A DNA stretch of 64,000 bases. Origin: Kitasatospora sp. NBC_01246. Its GTDB lineage: Bacteria > Actinomycetota > Actinomycetes > Streptomycetales > Streptomycetaceae. A program made the translations under genes and the position numbers. The DNA is taken from NCBI RefSeq assembly GCF_036226505.1, contig NZ_CP108484.1, positions 7,349,501 through 7,413,500 on the forward strand, read 5' to 3'. The notes beneath the pieces are model-generated. The model was not told where the DNA came from. It did not search any database and saw only the letters and a list, made by a program, of their open reading frames with translations. Below are positions 1-8,707 of the stretch, one piece after another; position 1 is the stretch's first letter; each line of letters opens with the position of its first letter.

Positions 1-629
1 CCGGCGGTGCGGCGTCGGGCCGCACCTGGCTGGTGGATCCGCTCGACGGCAGCAACAACGTGGTGATCGGGCTGCCGGCCTATGTGGTCGGCATCGCGCT
101 CTGCGTGGACGAGGAGCCGGTCGTGGGGGTCGTGCACGACCCCGTGATCGGCCGGACGTGGTGGGCCGTCCACGGTGCCGGTGCCTTCGGCCCGCGGGGA
201 CGGCTCTGCGGTACGGCGGGTGCGGCCCGTTCGGCGCGTGCGGTCGCCGCGGCCCGGCCGGTGCTCGCCTGGACCCAGGGGCACGGCATCGCGACCGACG
301 ACCGGCTGCTCCGGGCGCTGAAGTCGGAGCTGGAGGCCGGCTCCCAGCGGCTGCTGCAGCTGTGGGCGCCGCTGCTGGCCTGGTCGATGCTGGCCCGGGG
401 CGACATCGACGGCTTCGTCGGCTATCTGCCGGAGGAGATCGACCTGCCGGCCGGGTACCTGCTCGCGGCGGAGGCGGGTGTGGTGGTCCGCGGGTTGGAC
501 GGCGGCCGGTTCAGCGGGCGGATCGGCCGGCCGGACACCGCGCGGAGCTTCGTCGCGGGCCGACCGGAGGCGCTGCCCTATCTGCTGGACCTGGTGGCCC
601 GGGCCGCCTCGGCCGCCGGGCACGGCTGA
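1..629 (+). CDS. Inositol monophosphatase family protein (5' end outside window)
   Basis: The reading frame is open from the first bases, so the gene begins upstream of the window. It carries the Mg-binding signature of the inositol monophosphatase/FBPase fold as WLVDPLDGSNN (the family usually has DPIDGTxNF). A later IDLPAGYLLAAEAG segment matches the family's second metal/substrate region. Family members hydrolyse phosphate monoesters such as myo-inositol-1-phosphate, histidinol phosphate or PAP, using two or three Mg ions. The substrate cannot be told from this part. The N-terminal half, with the first Glu ligand, is not visible. The gene stops at TGA 627-629 and converges on the next gene. 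Confidence 0.85.
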   Translation, partial: GGAASGRTWLVDPLDGSNNVVIGLPAYVVGIALCVDEEPVVGVVHDPVIGRTWWAVHGAGAFGPRGRLCGTAGAARSARAVAAARPVLAWTQGHGIATDDRLLRALKSELEAGSQRLLQLWAPLLAWSMLARGDIDGFVGYLPEEIDLPAGYLLAAEAGVVVRGLDGGRFSGRIGRPDTARSFVAGRPEALPYLLDLVARAASAAGHG

Positions 630-747
630 GGCAACGGGCAGCGGAGTCGAGTCTCCCCGCCCCGTGCACCTCCGGGCCACCACCGGCCATCCCCGGCCAC
701 CTCCGGCCACCGTCGTCACGCCGCTACGCCGTCACGCCGCTACGCCG

Positions 748-1950
748 TCACGACGTCAGGGTCAGGGCCGCGGTGGCCAGCGCCACCGCGCTGACGGCCA
801 GGACGGCGCTGGTCGCCGCGACGCTGCGCAGCGGTACCCGCAGCCCGGCCGACCGGCACCGCTCGTACCAGAGCAGGGTGGCGAGCGAGGCCCAGGGTGT
901 GATCAGCGGGCCGATGTTGGTGCCGATCAGCAGGGAGAGCAGCTGCTGGTGGTTGCCGGCCGGTACGGCGGCTTCGCCGGCCAGGTACACGGGCAGGTTG
1001 TTGAGCAGGTTCGACAGCCCCGCGCCCACCGCCGAGGCGCGGAACATCCCGAGCACCCCGCCGTCCGTCCCGATCGCCGCGGCGAGCACCCGGTGCAGCC
1101 CGTGCGCGTCGAAGGTCTGCACCACCAGGAACATCCCCGGCACCATCACCAGCAGCCGCCACGGGATCAGCGAGGCCCGCAGCGCCTCGGGCCGCCGCAC
1201 GGCGAACGCCACGACCACTACCAGCGCCGCCACCCCCGAGGCGACCCAGAGCGGGAGGTCGGCCAGCAGGCTGGTCAGCAGGAACCCGGCGCAGGTCAGT
1301 GCGCAGATCCTGAACAGCACCCGGTCGGCCGGCCGGTGGGCCGGCGGCGGGTCGTAGTCGTTCGCGCCGCGCCGGTCGCGCCGCCAGTAGAACCACCAGA
1401 GGCAGGCCATGGTCATCAGGCCGGCGGCCAGTTGCGGCGCCCACATCACCCGGGCCAGGCCGGTCGGGGAGAGCGCGACCCGCTCGGCGGCCAGCAGGTT
1501 GGTCAGGTTGGACACCGGGAGCAGCAGGCTCGCGGTGTTGGCCAGCCAGACCGTGGTCATCGCCAGCGGGAGCGGCGCGATGCCCACCCGCGAGGCGAGC
1601 GCCAGCATCACCGGGGTCAGCAGGACGGCCGTGGTGTCCAGGTTGAGGGTGATCGTGGTGACGGCGGCCAGCGCCACGCAGAGCACGAACAGCGCCGCGT
1701 AGCTGCCCCGGGCGGTCCGGGCCACCCCGGCCGCCAGCACGTCGAACACCTCTGCGGTGCTGGTGAGTTCGGCGAGCACGATGACGGTCCCGAGGAAGGC
1801 GAGCAGGGGTGCGATCCGGGAGATCGCGGCCCCGGCGGATTCCGTCGGTAGCAGTCCGGTGGCGAGGAGGAGCAGCCCGCAGGCGAGCAGCGCAGCAGCC
1901 ACCCAGTCGAGAGGATGGAGCCGCTTGACGTTGGGCCAGTAGGCAAGCAC
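748..1950 (-). CDS. SLC13/ArsB-type permease
   Basis: This is a polytopic membrane protein of about 400 residues with some ten hydrophobic segments. It shows the two-fold repeat texture of the ArsB/CitMHS/SLC13 (ion transporter) superfamily, including conserved NLDTTAVLLTPV and VWLANTASLLLPVSNLTN segments that resemble the re-entrant substrate-binding motifs. Family members move arsenite, Na+ or dicarboxylates; the substrate here is unknown. An ATG at 2040 would overlap the ATG of the divergent TIR gene and add a low-complexity leader. I prefer the GTG at 1950, just before the first hydrophobic part, although no strong ribosome binding site is visible. Confidence 0.8.
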   Translation of the reverse strand: MLAYWPNVKRLHPLDWVAAALLACGLLLLATGLLPTESAGAAISRIAPLLAFLGTVIVLAELTSTAEVFDVLAAGVARTARGSYAALFVLCVALAAVTTITLNLDTTAVLLTPVMLALASRVGIAPLPLAMTTVWLANTASLLLPVSNLTNLLAAERVALSPTGLARVMWAPQLAAGLMTMACLWWFYWRRDRRGANDYDPPPAHRPADRVLFRICALTCAGFLLTSLLADLPLWVASGVAALVVVVAFAVRRPEALRASLIPWRLLVMVPGMFLVVQTFDAHGLHRVLAAAIGTDGGVLGMFRASAVGAGLSNLLNNLPVYLAGEAAVPAGNHQQLLSLLIGTNIGPLITPWASLATLLWYERCRSAGLRVPLRSVAATSAVLAVSAVALATAALTLTS

Positions 1951-2038
1951 GGTGGTCAGGGTCGCATACGAGCGGTGGTTGGTCGAGTGCGGGTCCGAAC
2001 CGGGGTCGCTCGTCGGCGATCGGCCATAAGCTGGCCCC

Positions 2039-5000
2039 ATGGGGGCTTATGACGTGAACCCGGGCGGCCCCGGGCCGATCGACTTCTTCATCAGCTACTC
2101 GCCCGCCGACGAACGGTGGGCGGCCTGGATCGCCTGGACGCTGGAGGACGCGGGCTACCGAGCCTTCCTCCAGGCGTGGGACTTCGTCCCGGGGACCAAC
2201 TTCGTCGACTTCATGGACCGGGGTGTCACCGAGTCCGCCGCGGTCATCGCGCTGCTCTCGCGCCACTACGAGCGCTCGCGCTACGGCCGGATGGAGTGGC
2301 AGGCGGCCCTGCGCGCCGACCCCGACGCCCCGGAGCGCAGGCTGCTGACCGTCCGGATCGAGGACATCCCGGTGGACGGCCTGCTCGCCACCCTGACCTA
2401 CATCGACCTGGCCACCGTCACCGACCCCGCGCTGGCCCGCCACCTGCTGCTCGCCAGGGTCGCCCAGGCGATGGACGGCCGGGCCCGGCCGGAGCTGCGG
2501 CCGGGCTATCCGGGCGGCGCCGCGGGCGCGCCGCCCGCCGCCCGGGCGCAGGAGGACGGGGAGCCGGCCCCGCAGGCGCTGCGGCCGGTCGGCGGCACCG
2601 GGCGGTCCGGCCGGCGCAGGCCCTCCGTGCGGCCGGAGTACCCGCCGGCGGCGGGCCACCCGGGCGGGCGGGAGTCGGTCACGGTGCTGCACCTGGCGGG
2701 CCCGTCCTTCGGCCGGGGCACCGATCCCGCGGAGCTCCAGGCCGCCGTCTGGGGGGACCTCGTCGAGCTCGCCGACGCCGGGGCCCCGGCACCCGAACTG
2801 GTCGTCGTCACCGGGGACCTCACCGCGTCCGGCAGCCCCCGGGAGTGCGAGCAGGCCCTCGCCTTCCTGACCGGCATGCGCTCCCTGCTCGGGCTGGAGC
2901 CGCACCGGGTGGCGATCGTCCCCGGCGGTCAGGACGTCAGCCAGGCGGCCTCCCGCGCCTACTTCGCCACCTGCGAGGCGGACGAACTGCGGCCCACCCC
3001 GCCGTACTGGCCCAAGTGGCGCCACTACGCCCGGCTGTTCCAGGAGTTCTACCAGGGGCTGAACGTGGTCTTCGACAGCGACCAGCCCTGGACGCTGTTC
3101 CCGGTGCCCGAGCTCGGGACGGTCGTCGCGGGCCTGAACTCCTCGATGGCCCACAGCCACCGGCCCGACGACCGGTACGGCTGGCTCGGCCCCGAGCAGG
3201 CCGCCTGGTTCGCCCAGGCGCTGCGCCCGTACGAGAACGACGGCTGGCTGCGGATCGGCGCCGTCCGGCACCCCGTCACGCCCCGGCCGGCGGGCGCCCG
3301 GTCGGCCCGGGCGGGCCAGGACGCCGAGCCGCTCCGGGACGTCGACCGCTTCACCCGGCTGACCGCGCCCCGGCTGCACCTGCTGCTGCACGGGCCGGCC
3401 GACGGCCGCGCCGCGCTCCAGGACCTGCCCACCTCCGCCGGGGAGCTCAGGGTCCTCGGTGCCACCGCCCCGGGCGCGCACCAGCTGCTGCAGCTCACCC
3501 GCGAGGGGCTCACCCACTGGCCCAGCCCGAGCCCCGGCGCCGCCCCGGGGGCGGGCACAGCCCCGGGCGCCGGGCCCCGGCGGTCGGCGGTCGGCTGGCA
3601 CCGGGCGCACCGCGCGTTCCCCCCGCCGCCCGACCGCGCCGCGCCCGACGCCCCGCCCGCGGCGGGCCCCGCCCCGGTGCCCGCCGCCGAGCGGGAGACC
3701 AGGGAACTGCCCTCCCCGCTCGACACCCTGCTGGCCCGGGTCGCCGAGGTCTGCCGCACCCGGCACCAGGGCGCCCAGATCCGCTCGGTCACCGGCTCGC
3801 CGCCCCAGCTCTTCGTCACCTGGAACGAGTCGGGATTCGTCCGCCAGCAGCGGGTCGCGGTCTGCGTGCACACCCCGACCGCCGAGGAGGTCGACCGCTT
3901 CGTCGACGAGGTGCACGCCGCCGGCAGCGCCCCGGACGCCGAGCTGGTCCACGACGGCCCGCCCCCGCCGCGCGAGTTGCGCGACCGGGCCCGGCGGCGC
4001 GGCGTCCGGCTGCGCAGTTTCATCGAGTTCCAGGGCCTGCTCGACCTCCGCGACCACGTCGCCGCGCAGAGCGAGCGGCTGGCCGCCGACAGCCAGTACC
4101 AGCCAGGCCTCTACCTGCCGCAGCGCTACCGGGACGCCGAGCGCCCCGGCGGGGAGGAACGCGAGGGCCTGGTCGACGAGATGCTCCGGCTGCTGGACTC
4201 CGACCACGGCCGGTTCCTGCTGCTGCTGGGCGACTTCGGGCACGGCAAGACCTTCGCCCTGCGCGAGCTGGCCCGCCGCATCCCGGTCGAACTCCCGCAC
4301 CTGACGCCGCTGTTCATCGACCTCAGCGCACTGGACAAGGCGCACTCCTTCGACGGCCTGGTGGCGGCCCACCTGACCGCCCACGGCGTCGACACCCTCG
4401 ACCTGCGGGCCTTTCGCTACATGCTCCGGCAGGGGCGCGTGGTCCTCCTGTTCGACGGCTTCGACGAACTGCTGAACCGGGTCAGCTACGAGCGCGCCGC
4501 CGACCACCTCCAGGTGCTGCTGGACGCCGCCGTGGACAACGCCAAGATCGTGGTGAGCAGCCGCACCCAGCACTTCAGCTCCCAGGAACAGGTGCTCACC
4601 GCCCTCGGCGAGCGGGTCGGCCTGCTCCCGCAGCGGCGGCTGATCGCCGTCCAGGACTTCACCACCGCCCAGATCCGCGGCTACCTGGCCAACCGCTACG
4701 GCGACGAGGCCGCCGCCGACCGCCGGATGCGGCTGCTGGAGGCCATCCCCGACCTGCTCGCGCTCTGCCGCAACCCCCGGCTGCTGAGCTTCGTCGCCGA
4801 CCTCGACCACGACCGGCTGCGGGCCGTCGCCGGAGCCGGCCGGGCGCTCAGCGCCGCCGGCCTCTACCAGGAGGTCTTCACCGCCTGGCTGGAGTTCGAG
4901 GAGCGGCGCGGCCAGGGCGGCCCGGGCGCCGCGCCCGGCCTCGGCCTGGACCAGCTCTGGGAGGCCGTGACCGCGCTCGCGGTCCGGCTCTGGGAGACCA

Positions 5001-7960
5001 GCCGCACCGCCCTGCCGTACGACGAACTGCTCGACCTCTCCGGTGCGCTGACCGGCCTGGCCGGGAGCCACCTGCCCGCGCCGCAGCTCGCGCACGCGGT
5101 GGGATCGGGCAGTCTGCTCGTCCGGTCCGACGAGGGCGTGTTCCAGTTCATCCACGGTTCCGTGGTCGAGTGGCTGGTCGCCCGGGCCGCGGCGGCCTCG
5201 CTCGGGAACGGCGAGTCGGAGCTGCTCACCCGGCGCCCGCTCAGCCGGCTGGCGGTCGAGTTCCTCTGCGACCTCGCCGATCACCAGCTCTGCCAGCAGT
5301 GGGCCCACGACGTCCTGGACGGGGCCGGCGAGGCGGACGAGACCGCGCGGCTCAACGCCGTCACGGTGCTGGCCCGGCTGAGGGTGCCCGCCCACACCGA
5401 CCTGCGCGGCGCCGCGCTGGCCGGCGAGGACCTCTCCCACCGGGACCTCTCCGGCGTCGACCTCGGCCAGGCCGACCTCACCGACGCCCGGCTGCTCGGC
5501 GCCAACCTGGCCGGGGCCTCGCTGCGCGGCGCCCGGCTGGCCGGCGCCCGGCTCGACGCGGCCGACCTCTCCGGCGCCGACCTCTCCGGCGCGGACCTCC
5601 GCGGTGCCCGGCTGATCGGCACCGATCTGCGCGGCGCCCGGCTGCGGGGCAGCCGCTGGCAGCGGGCCGCCCTGATCTCCGCCGTCACCGACGACGAGGT
5701 GCTGGCCGCCCCCGAACTGCGTGCCGCGGCCATCGCACCGGGCCTGCCCGTCGAGGCCGGCTTCCGGCCCTCGGAGGTCGGCGTGCCGTACGGGTTCGGC
5801 GTGCGCACCGCCCGGCTGCCCGAACCGGTCGCCTTCAGCGCCGACGGCCAGCTGCTCGCGGTCGGCAGCGCCGACGGCAGCGTGCTGGTCTGCGACGCGC
5901 TCACCGGAGTCGCCCTGCGCACCCTCAAGGACCACATCGACCGGGTCTACGCGGTGAAGTTCGCCGGGAGCGTGCTGGCCACCGGCAGCGCCGACGGCAC
6001 CGTCCGGCTCTGGGACCAGGTCTCCGGGGAGTGCCTGCACCGCCTCGACGTCCACCCGGGCGGGGTCTGGCCGGTCTCGCTGGAGTCTACGGGGGCGCTG
6101 CTCGCCACCGGTGACGCCGACGGGACGGTCACCCTCTGGGACACCGCGACGGGCGGGCTGCTGCGCCGGCTGACCGGCCACGCCGCACCCGTCTACACCG
6201 CGGTCTTCAGCCCGGACGGCGCCCTGCTGGTGACCGGTGACCGGCTCGGTGGGGCCCGGCTGTGGGACACCGCGACCGGGCAGCGGGTCGCCGAGCTCCC
6301 GGGGCACCGCGGGACGGTCTTCCGGGCCCGGTTCAGCCTGGACGGGACGCTGCTGGCCACCGGCGACGCCGGTGCGGACGGCGCGGCCGTCCGGGGCGCC
6401 GCGGACGCGGCCCCGGACGCCCCGGGCGGCGCCGTCCGGGTCTGGGACGTCGCGGGGCGACGCCTGCTGCACACCTTCGAGGGGCACGGCGGCCGGGTCT
6501 ACACGCTGGCCTTCCACCCCGACGGGGACCTCCTCGCCAGCGGCGACACGGCCGGTCAGATCCGGCTCTGGAACCCGCAGGACGGGACGGCGGCCGGCCG
6601 GCTGGAGGGCTGCACCGGCTCGGTCTACCAGGTCGACTTCGACGGCGGCGGCGGCCGGCTCGCCGCCGGGGACAGCGACGGCGTGGTCCGGGTGTGGCGG
6701 GTCGGGCCGCCCGCCCCGGGCGGGCGCGAGGTGGTGGCCCCGCGCCGCCAGCCGCCCGAGCACCGGGGCTCGGTCTGGGCCTGCCGGTTCCGCCCCGGCG
6801 CCGGACCGGGCGGGGCGGAGGCCGACACGCTGCTGGTGACCGGCGGCAACGACGGCGCCGTCCGGCTCTGGGACCCGGCCTCCGGCCGCAGCCGCCAACT
6901 GCTGCGCGGCCACGGGCGCCGGATCGGCTCGCTCTCCTTCAGCGGGGACGCCGGCGTGCTGGCGGCCGGTGGCAACGACGGCGTGGTCCGGCTCTGGGAG
7001 CCCGCCACGGGCCGCCGGGTCAGGGAGCTCTCGGGGCGCAGCAGCCGGCTGGTCTCGGCGCAGTTCAGCCCGCAGGGGCCGGTGCTGGCCACCGCCAGCA
7101 ACGACGGCGACCTCTACCTGTGGAACGCGCTGACCGGTGAGTACCTGCGGGAGATGGACGTCGAGACGGAGCACGTCTGGGCGGAGGCGTTCAGCGCCGA
7201 CGGAGTCTTCGTGGCCACCGCCAACGACGACGACACCGTCCGCATCTGGTACCGCAGCACCGGCGCCCACGTCGCCACGCTGCGCGAGCACCGGGGCCGG
7301 GTCCGCTCGATCGCGTTCAGCGCGGACGGGCGCCGGCTGGCCACCGGCTGCGACGACAGCAGCGTCCGGATCTGGGACATCGAGGCCGGCCGGATCGAGG
7401 CCCGGCACGACGGGCACGGTGACCGGGTGTACGGCGTCGCGTTCGGCGCCGACGGCTCCTGGCTGGCCAGCGCCTCGTGGGACGGCGACGCCGTGGTCTG
7501 GGCGGACGGCGGGATCAGGCACCGGCTGACCGGCCACGCCGGCCGGCTCTGGACGGCGTCGGTGCACCCCCGGCGGTCGCTGCTCGCCACGGCGGGGGAC
7601 GACCGGGTGGTCCGGCTCTGGGACCCCCGCACCGGGCAGGACCTCGGACGGCTGCGCGGGCACACCGGCCGGATCCTGGCGGTGACCTTCAGCCCGGACG
7701 GATCGCTGCTGGCCAGCGGTGGTGAGGACGGCACGGTGCGGCTCTGGGACGTCCCCGCCGACGGCGCGCCCACGGCCCGGGCGACCCTGCTCGGGGCACC
7801 GGACGGCTGGGCGGCGCTGCTGCCGTCCGGCGCGTACAAGTACGAGGGCGACGTCGTGGGCGAGTTCTGGCACGCGGTCGGGATGTGCCGCTTCGAGCCC
7901 GGCGAGCTCGACACCCGGCTCCCGGGCGTCCACCGGATGCCGCCGGAGGCGCTGCTGTGA
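2039..7960 (+). CDS. TIR - degenerate phosphoesterase - NACHT NTPase - pentapeptide - WD40 protein
   Basis: This 1,973-residue cytoplasmic protein has several domains. Residues 14-147 form a TIR domain (FFISYSPADE; candidate NADase Glu at residue 86 in RMEWQ). Residues about 215-440 resemble a calcineurin-like phosphoesterase: GDLTASG is kept at 259-265, but HLAGPSFG and GGQD replace the usual DxH and GNHD, so metal binding looks lost. Residues about 560-690 are an unassigned, possibly nuclease-like alpha/beta region. A NACHT/STAND NTPase follows, with Walker A GDFGHGKT at 731-738 and Walker B LLFDGFDE near 803-810. Pentapeptide repeats (ADLSGADLSGADLRG) cover about 1120-1205, and about fifteen WD40-like repeats run from 1264 to 1910. 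TIR-STAND proteins with repeat sensors are known or proposed NAD-depleting anti-phage and cell-suicide sensors; that role is inferred here. No effector partner lies beside it. Confidence 0.9.
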   Translation: MGAYDVNPGGPGPIDFFISYSPADERWAAWIAWTLEDAGYRAFLQAWDFVPGTNFVDFMDRGVTESAAVIALLSRHYERSRYGRMEWQAALRADPDAPERRLLTVRIEDIPVDGLLATLTYIDLATVTDPALARHLLLARVAQAMDGRARPELRPGYPGGAAGAPPAARAQEDGEPAPQALRPVGGTGRSGRRRPSVRPEYPPAAGHPGGRESVTVLHLAGPSFGRGTDPAELQAAVWGDLVELADAGAPAPELVVVTGDLTASGSPRECEQALAFLTGMRSLLGLEPHRVAIVPGGQDVSQAASRAYFATCEADELRPTPPYWPKWRHYARLFQEFYQGLNVVFDSDQPWTLFPVPELGTVVAGLNSSMAHSHRPDDRYGWLGPEQAAWFAQALRPYENDGWLRIGAVRHPVTPRPAGARSARAGQDAEPLRDVDRFTRLTAPRLHLLLHGPADGRAALQDLPTSAGELRVLGATAPGAHQLLQLTREGLTHWPSPSPGAAPGAGTAPGAGPRRSAVGWHRAHRAFPPPPDRAAPDAPPAAGPAPVPAAERETRELPSPLDTLLARVAEVCRTRHQGAQIRSVTGSPPQLFVTWNESGFVRQQRVAVCVHTPTAEEVDRFVDEVHAAGSAPDAELVHDGPPPPRELRDRARRRGVRLRSFIEFQGLLDLRDHVAAQSERLAADSQYQPGLYLPQRYRDAERPGGEEREGLVDEMLRLLDSDHGRFLLLLGDFGHGKTFALRELARRIPVELPHLTPLFIDLSALDKAHSFDGLVAAHLTAHGVDTLDLRAFRYMLRQGRVVLLFDGFDELLNRVSYERAADHLQVLLDAAVDNAKIVVSSRTQHFSSQEQVLTALGERVGLLPQRRLIAVQDFTTAQIRGYLANRYGDEAAADRRMRLLEAIPDLLALCRNPRLLSFVADLDHDRLRAVAGAGRALSAAGLYQEVFTAWLEFEERRGQGGPGAAPGLGLDQLWEAVTALAVRLWETSRTALPYDELLDLSGALTGLAGSHLPAPQLAHAVGSGSLLVRSDEGVFQFIHGSVVEWLVARAAAASLGNGESELLTRRPLSRLAVEFLCDLADHQLCQQWAHDVLDGAGEADETARLNAVTVLARLRVPAHTDLRGAALAGEDLSHRDLSGVDLGQADLTDARLLGANLAGASLRGARLAGARLDAADLSGADLSGADLRGARLIGTDLRGARLRGSRWQRAALISAVTDDEVLAAPELRAAAIAPGLPVEAGFRPSEVGVPYGFGVRTARLPEPVAFSADGQLLAVGSADGSVLVCDALTGVALRTLKDHIDRVYAVKFAGSVLATGSADGTVRLWDQVSGECLHRLDVHPGGVWPVSLESTGALLATGDADGTVTLWDTATGGLLRRLTGHAAPVYTAVFSPDGALLVTGDRLGGARLWDTATGQRVAELPGHRGTVFRARFSLDGTLLATGDAGADGAAVRGAADAAPDAPGGAVRVWDVAGRRLLHTFEGHGGRVYTLAFHPDGDLLASGDTAGQIRLWNPQDGTAAGRLEGCTGSVYQVDFDGGGGRLAAGDSDGVVRVWRVGPPAPGGREVVAPRRQPPEHRGSVWACRFRPGAGPGGAEADTLLVTGGNDGAVRLWDPASGRSRQLLRGHGRRIGSLSFSGDAGVLAAGGNDGVVRLWEPATGRRVRELSGRSSRLVSAQFSPQGPVLATASNDGDLYLWNALTGEYLREMDVETEHVWAEAFSADGVFVATANDDDTVRIWYRSTGAHVATLREHRGRVRSIAFSADGRRLATGCDDSSVRIWDIEAGRIEARHDGHGDRVYGVAFGADGSWLASASWDGDAVVWADGGIRHRLTGHAGRLWTASVHPRRSLLATAGDDRVVRLWDPRTGQDLGRLRGHTGRILAVTFSPDGSLLASGGEDGTVRLWDVPADGAPTARATLLGAPDGWAALLPSGAYKYEGDVVGEFWHAVGMCRFEPGELDTRLPGVHRMPPEALL

Positions 7961-7985
7961 GCCCCGGGGCGGGCGGGCCCGGGGC
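7961..7985. terminator. Possible hairpin between convergent genes
   Basis: GCCCCGGG (7961-7968) and CCCGGGGC (7978-7985) can form an 8-bp GC stem immediately after the stop codon of the TIR-NACHT gene. The next gene converges from the other side. There is no T-tract, so this is only a plausible terminator. Confidence 0.35.
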
Positions 7986-8003
7986 CACGGCCGACGGGTG
8001 GTG

Positions 8004-8678
8004 TCAGAACGCCGCCGGGTCGCCGGCCGGGGCCGCGTCCCGGGGCGGGCGGGCCGTCCAGTGCAGGAGCAGCAGGCTGGCCAGGGCCGCCAGGGCGCAC
8101 CAGGTGGAGACGAAGGCCAGCCGCCAGAGCAGCGCGCAGAGGACGGCGCCCGCCCCGGTGAGCAGGCCGAGCCGGCGCAGCAGGCGGTCGCCGCTGAGGA
8201 GCAGCGGGCCGACGGTCGCCACCAGGTAGCCGGTCAGCAGGAGCGCCGCGTGCGGGATGCCGACGGCGTAGCCGAGGGTGTGACCGTGCGCGGTGGCCGT
8301 CACCGGGCGGGTCGCGACGGCGAGCGCGAGCGGGACCGCGACCAGCAGGCCGAGCAGGACGAAGCCCAGCAGCGGGCGCCGGCGGGCCCGGTCGCGGGTG
8401 GCGGTCCACACCCCCACCGGGACCAGGACGGGCAGCAGCGGTAACGCGATCACGGCCCACGCGGTCCGGGCCCACCCGGCCGGACCGGCGGGGAGGCCGC
8501 CCTCGGCGCCGTGCCAGACCGCGGCCTCGATCAGCTGGTGCACGCCGAGGACGAGCGGGAGGGCCGCGAGGGGCAGCCGCTCGGGGCGTCCGGCGCGGTG
8601 GGTCCGGACCAGGCAGAGGACGCCGATGCCCGACACCACCCCGCCGGCGACGAGGTCCGCCTGCGCGCTCCAGCACAT
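8004..8678 (-). CDS. DUF6629-like integral membrane protein
   Basis: The 224-residue protein begins MCWSAQADLVAGGVVSGIGVL. This opening and the LPLVLGVHQLIEAAVWHG segment match, from memory, the DUF6629 membrane family of actinomycetes. It contains about seven hydrophobic segments. No function is known for the family. I chose the ATG at 8678 because this opening is characteristic and the frame upstream of it is arginine-rich and unlike a protein. The stop lies 43 bp from the converging TIR-NACHT gene. Confidence 0.8.
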   Translation of the reverse strand: MCWSAQADLVAGGVVSGIGVLCLVRTHRAGRPERLPLAALPLVLGVHQLIEAAVWHGAEGGLPAGPAGWARTAWAVIALPLLPVLVPVGVWTATRDRARRRPLLGFVLLGLLVAVPLALAVATRPVTATAHGHTLGYAVGIPHAALLLTGYLVATVGPLLLSGDRLLRRLGLLTGAGAVLCALLWRLAFVSTWCALAALASLLLLHWTARPPRDAAPAGDPAAF

Positions 8679-8707
8679 GGGTCGCCGCCGTTCCTTGGCC
8701 GGGCCGG

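Noticed and set aside
740..7933. Very long open frame of nearly 2,400 codons on the minus strand, antisense to the TIR-NACHT gene
   Set aside because: It is an artefact of high GC content. Its composition is Pro/Arg/Gly/Ala-rich, no domain is visible, and the + strand carries clear domains throughout.
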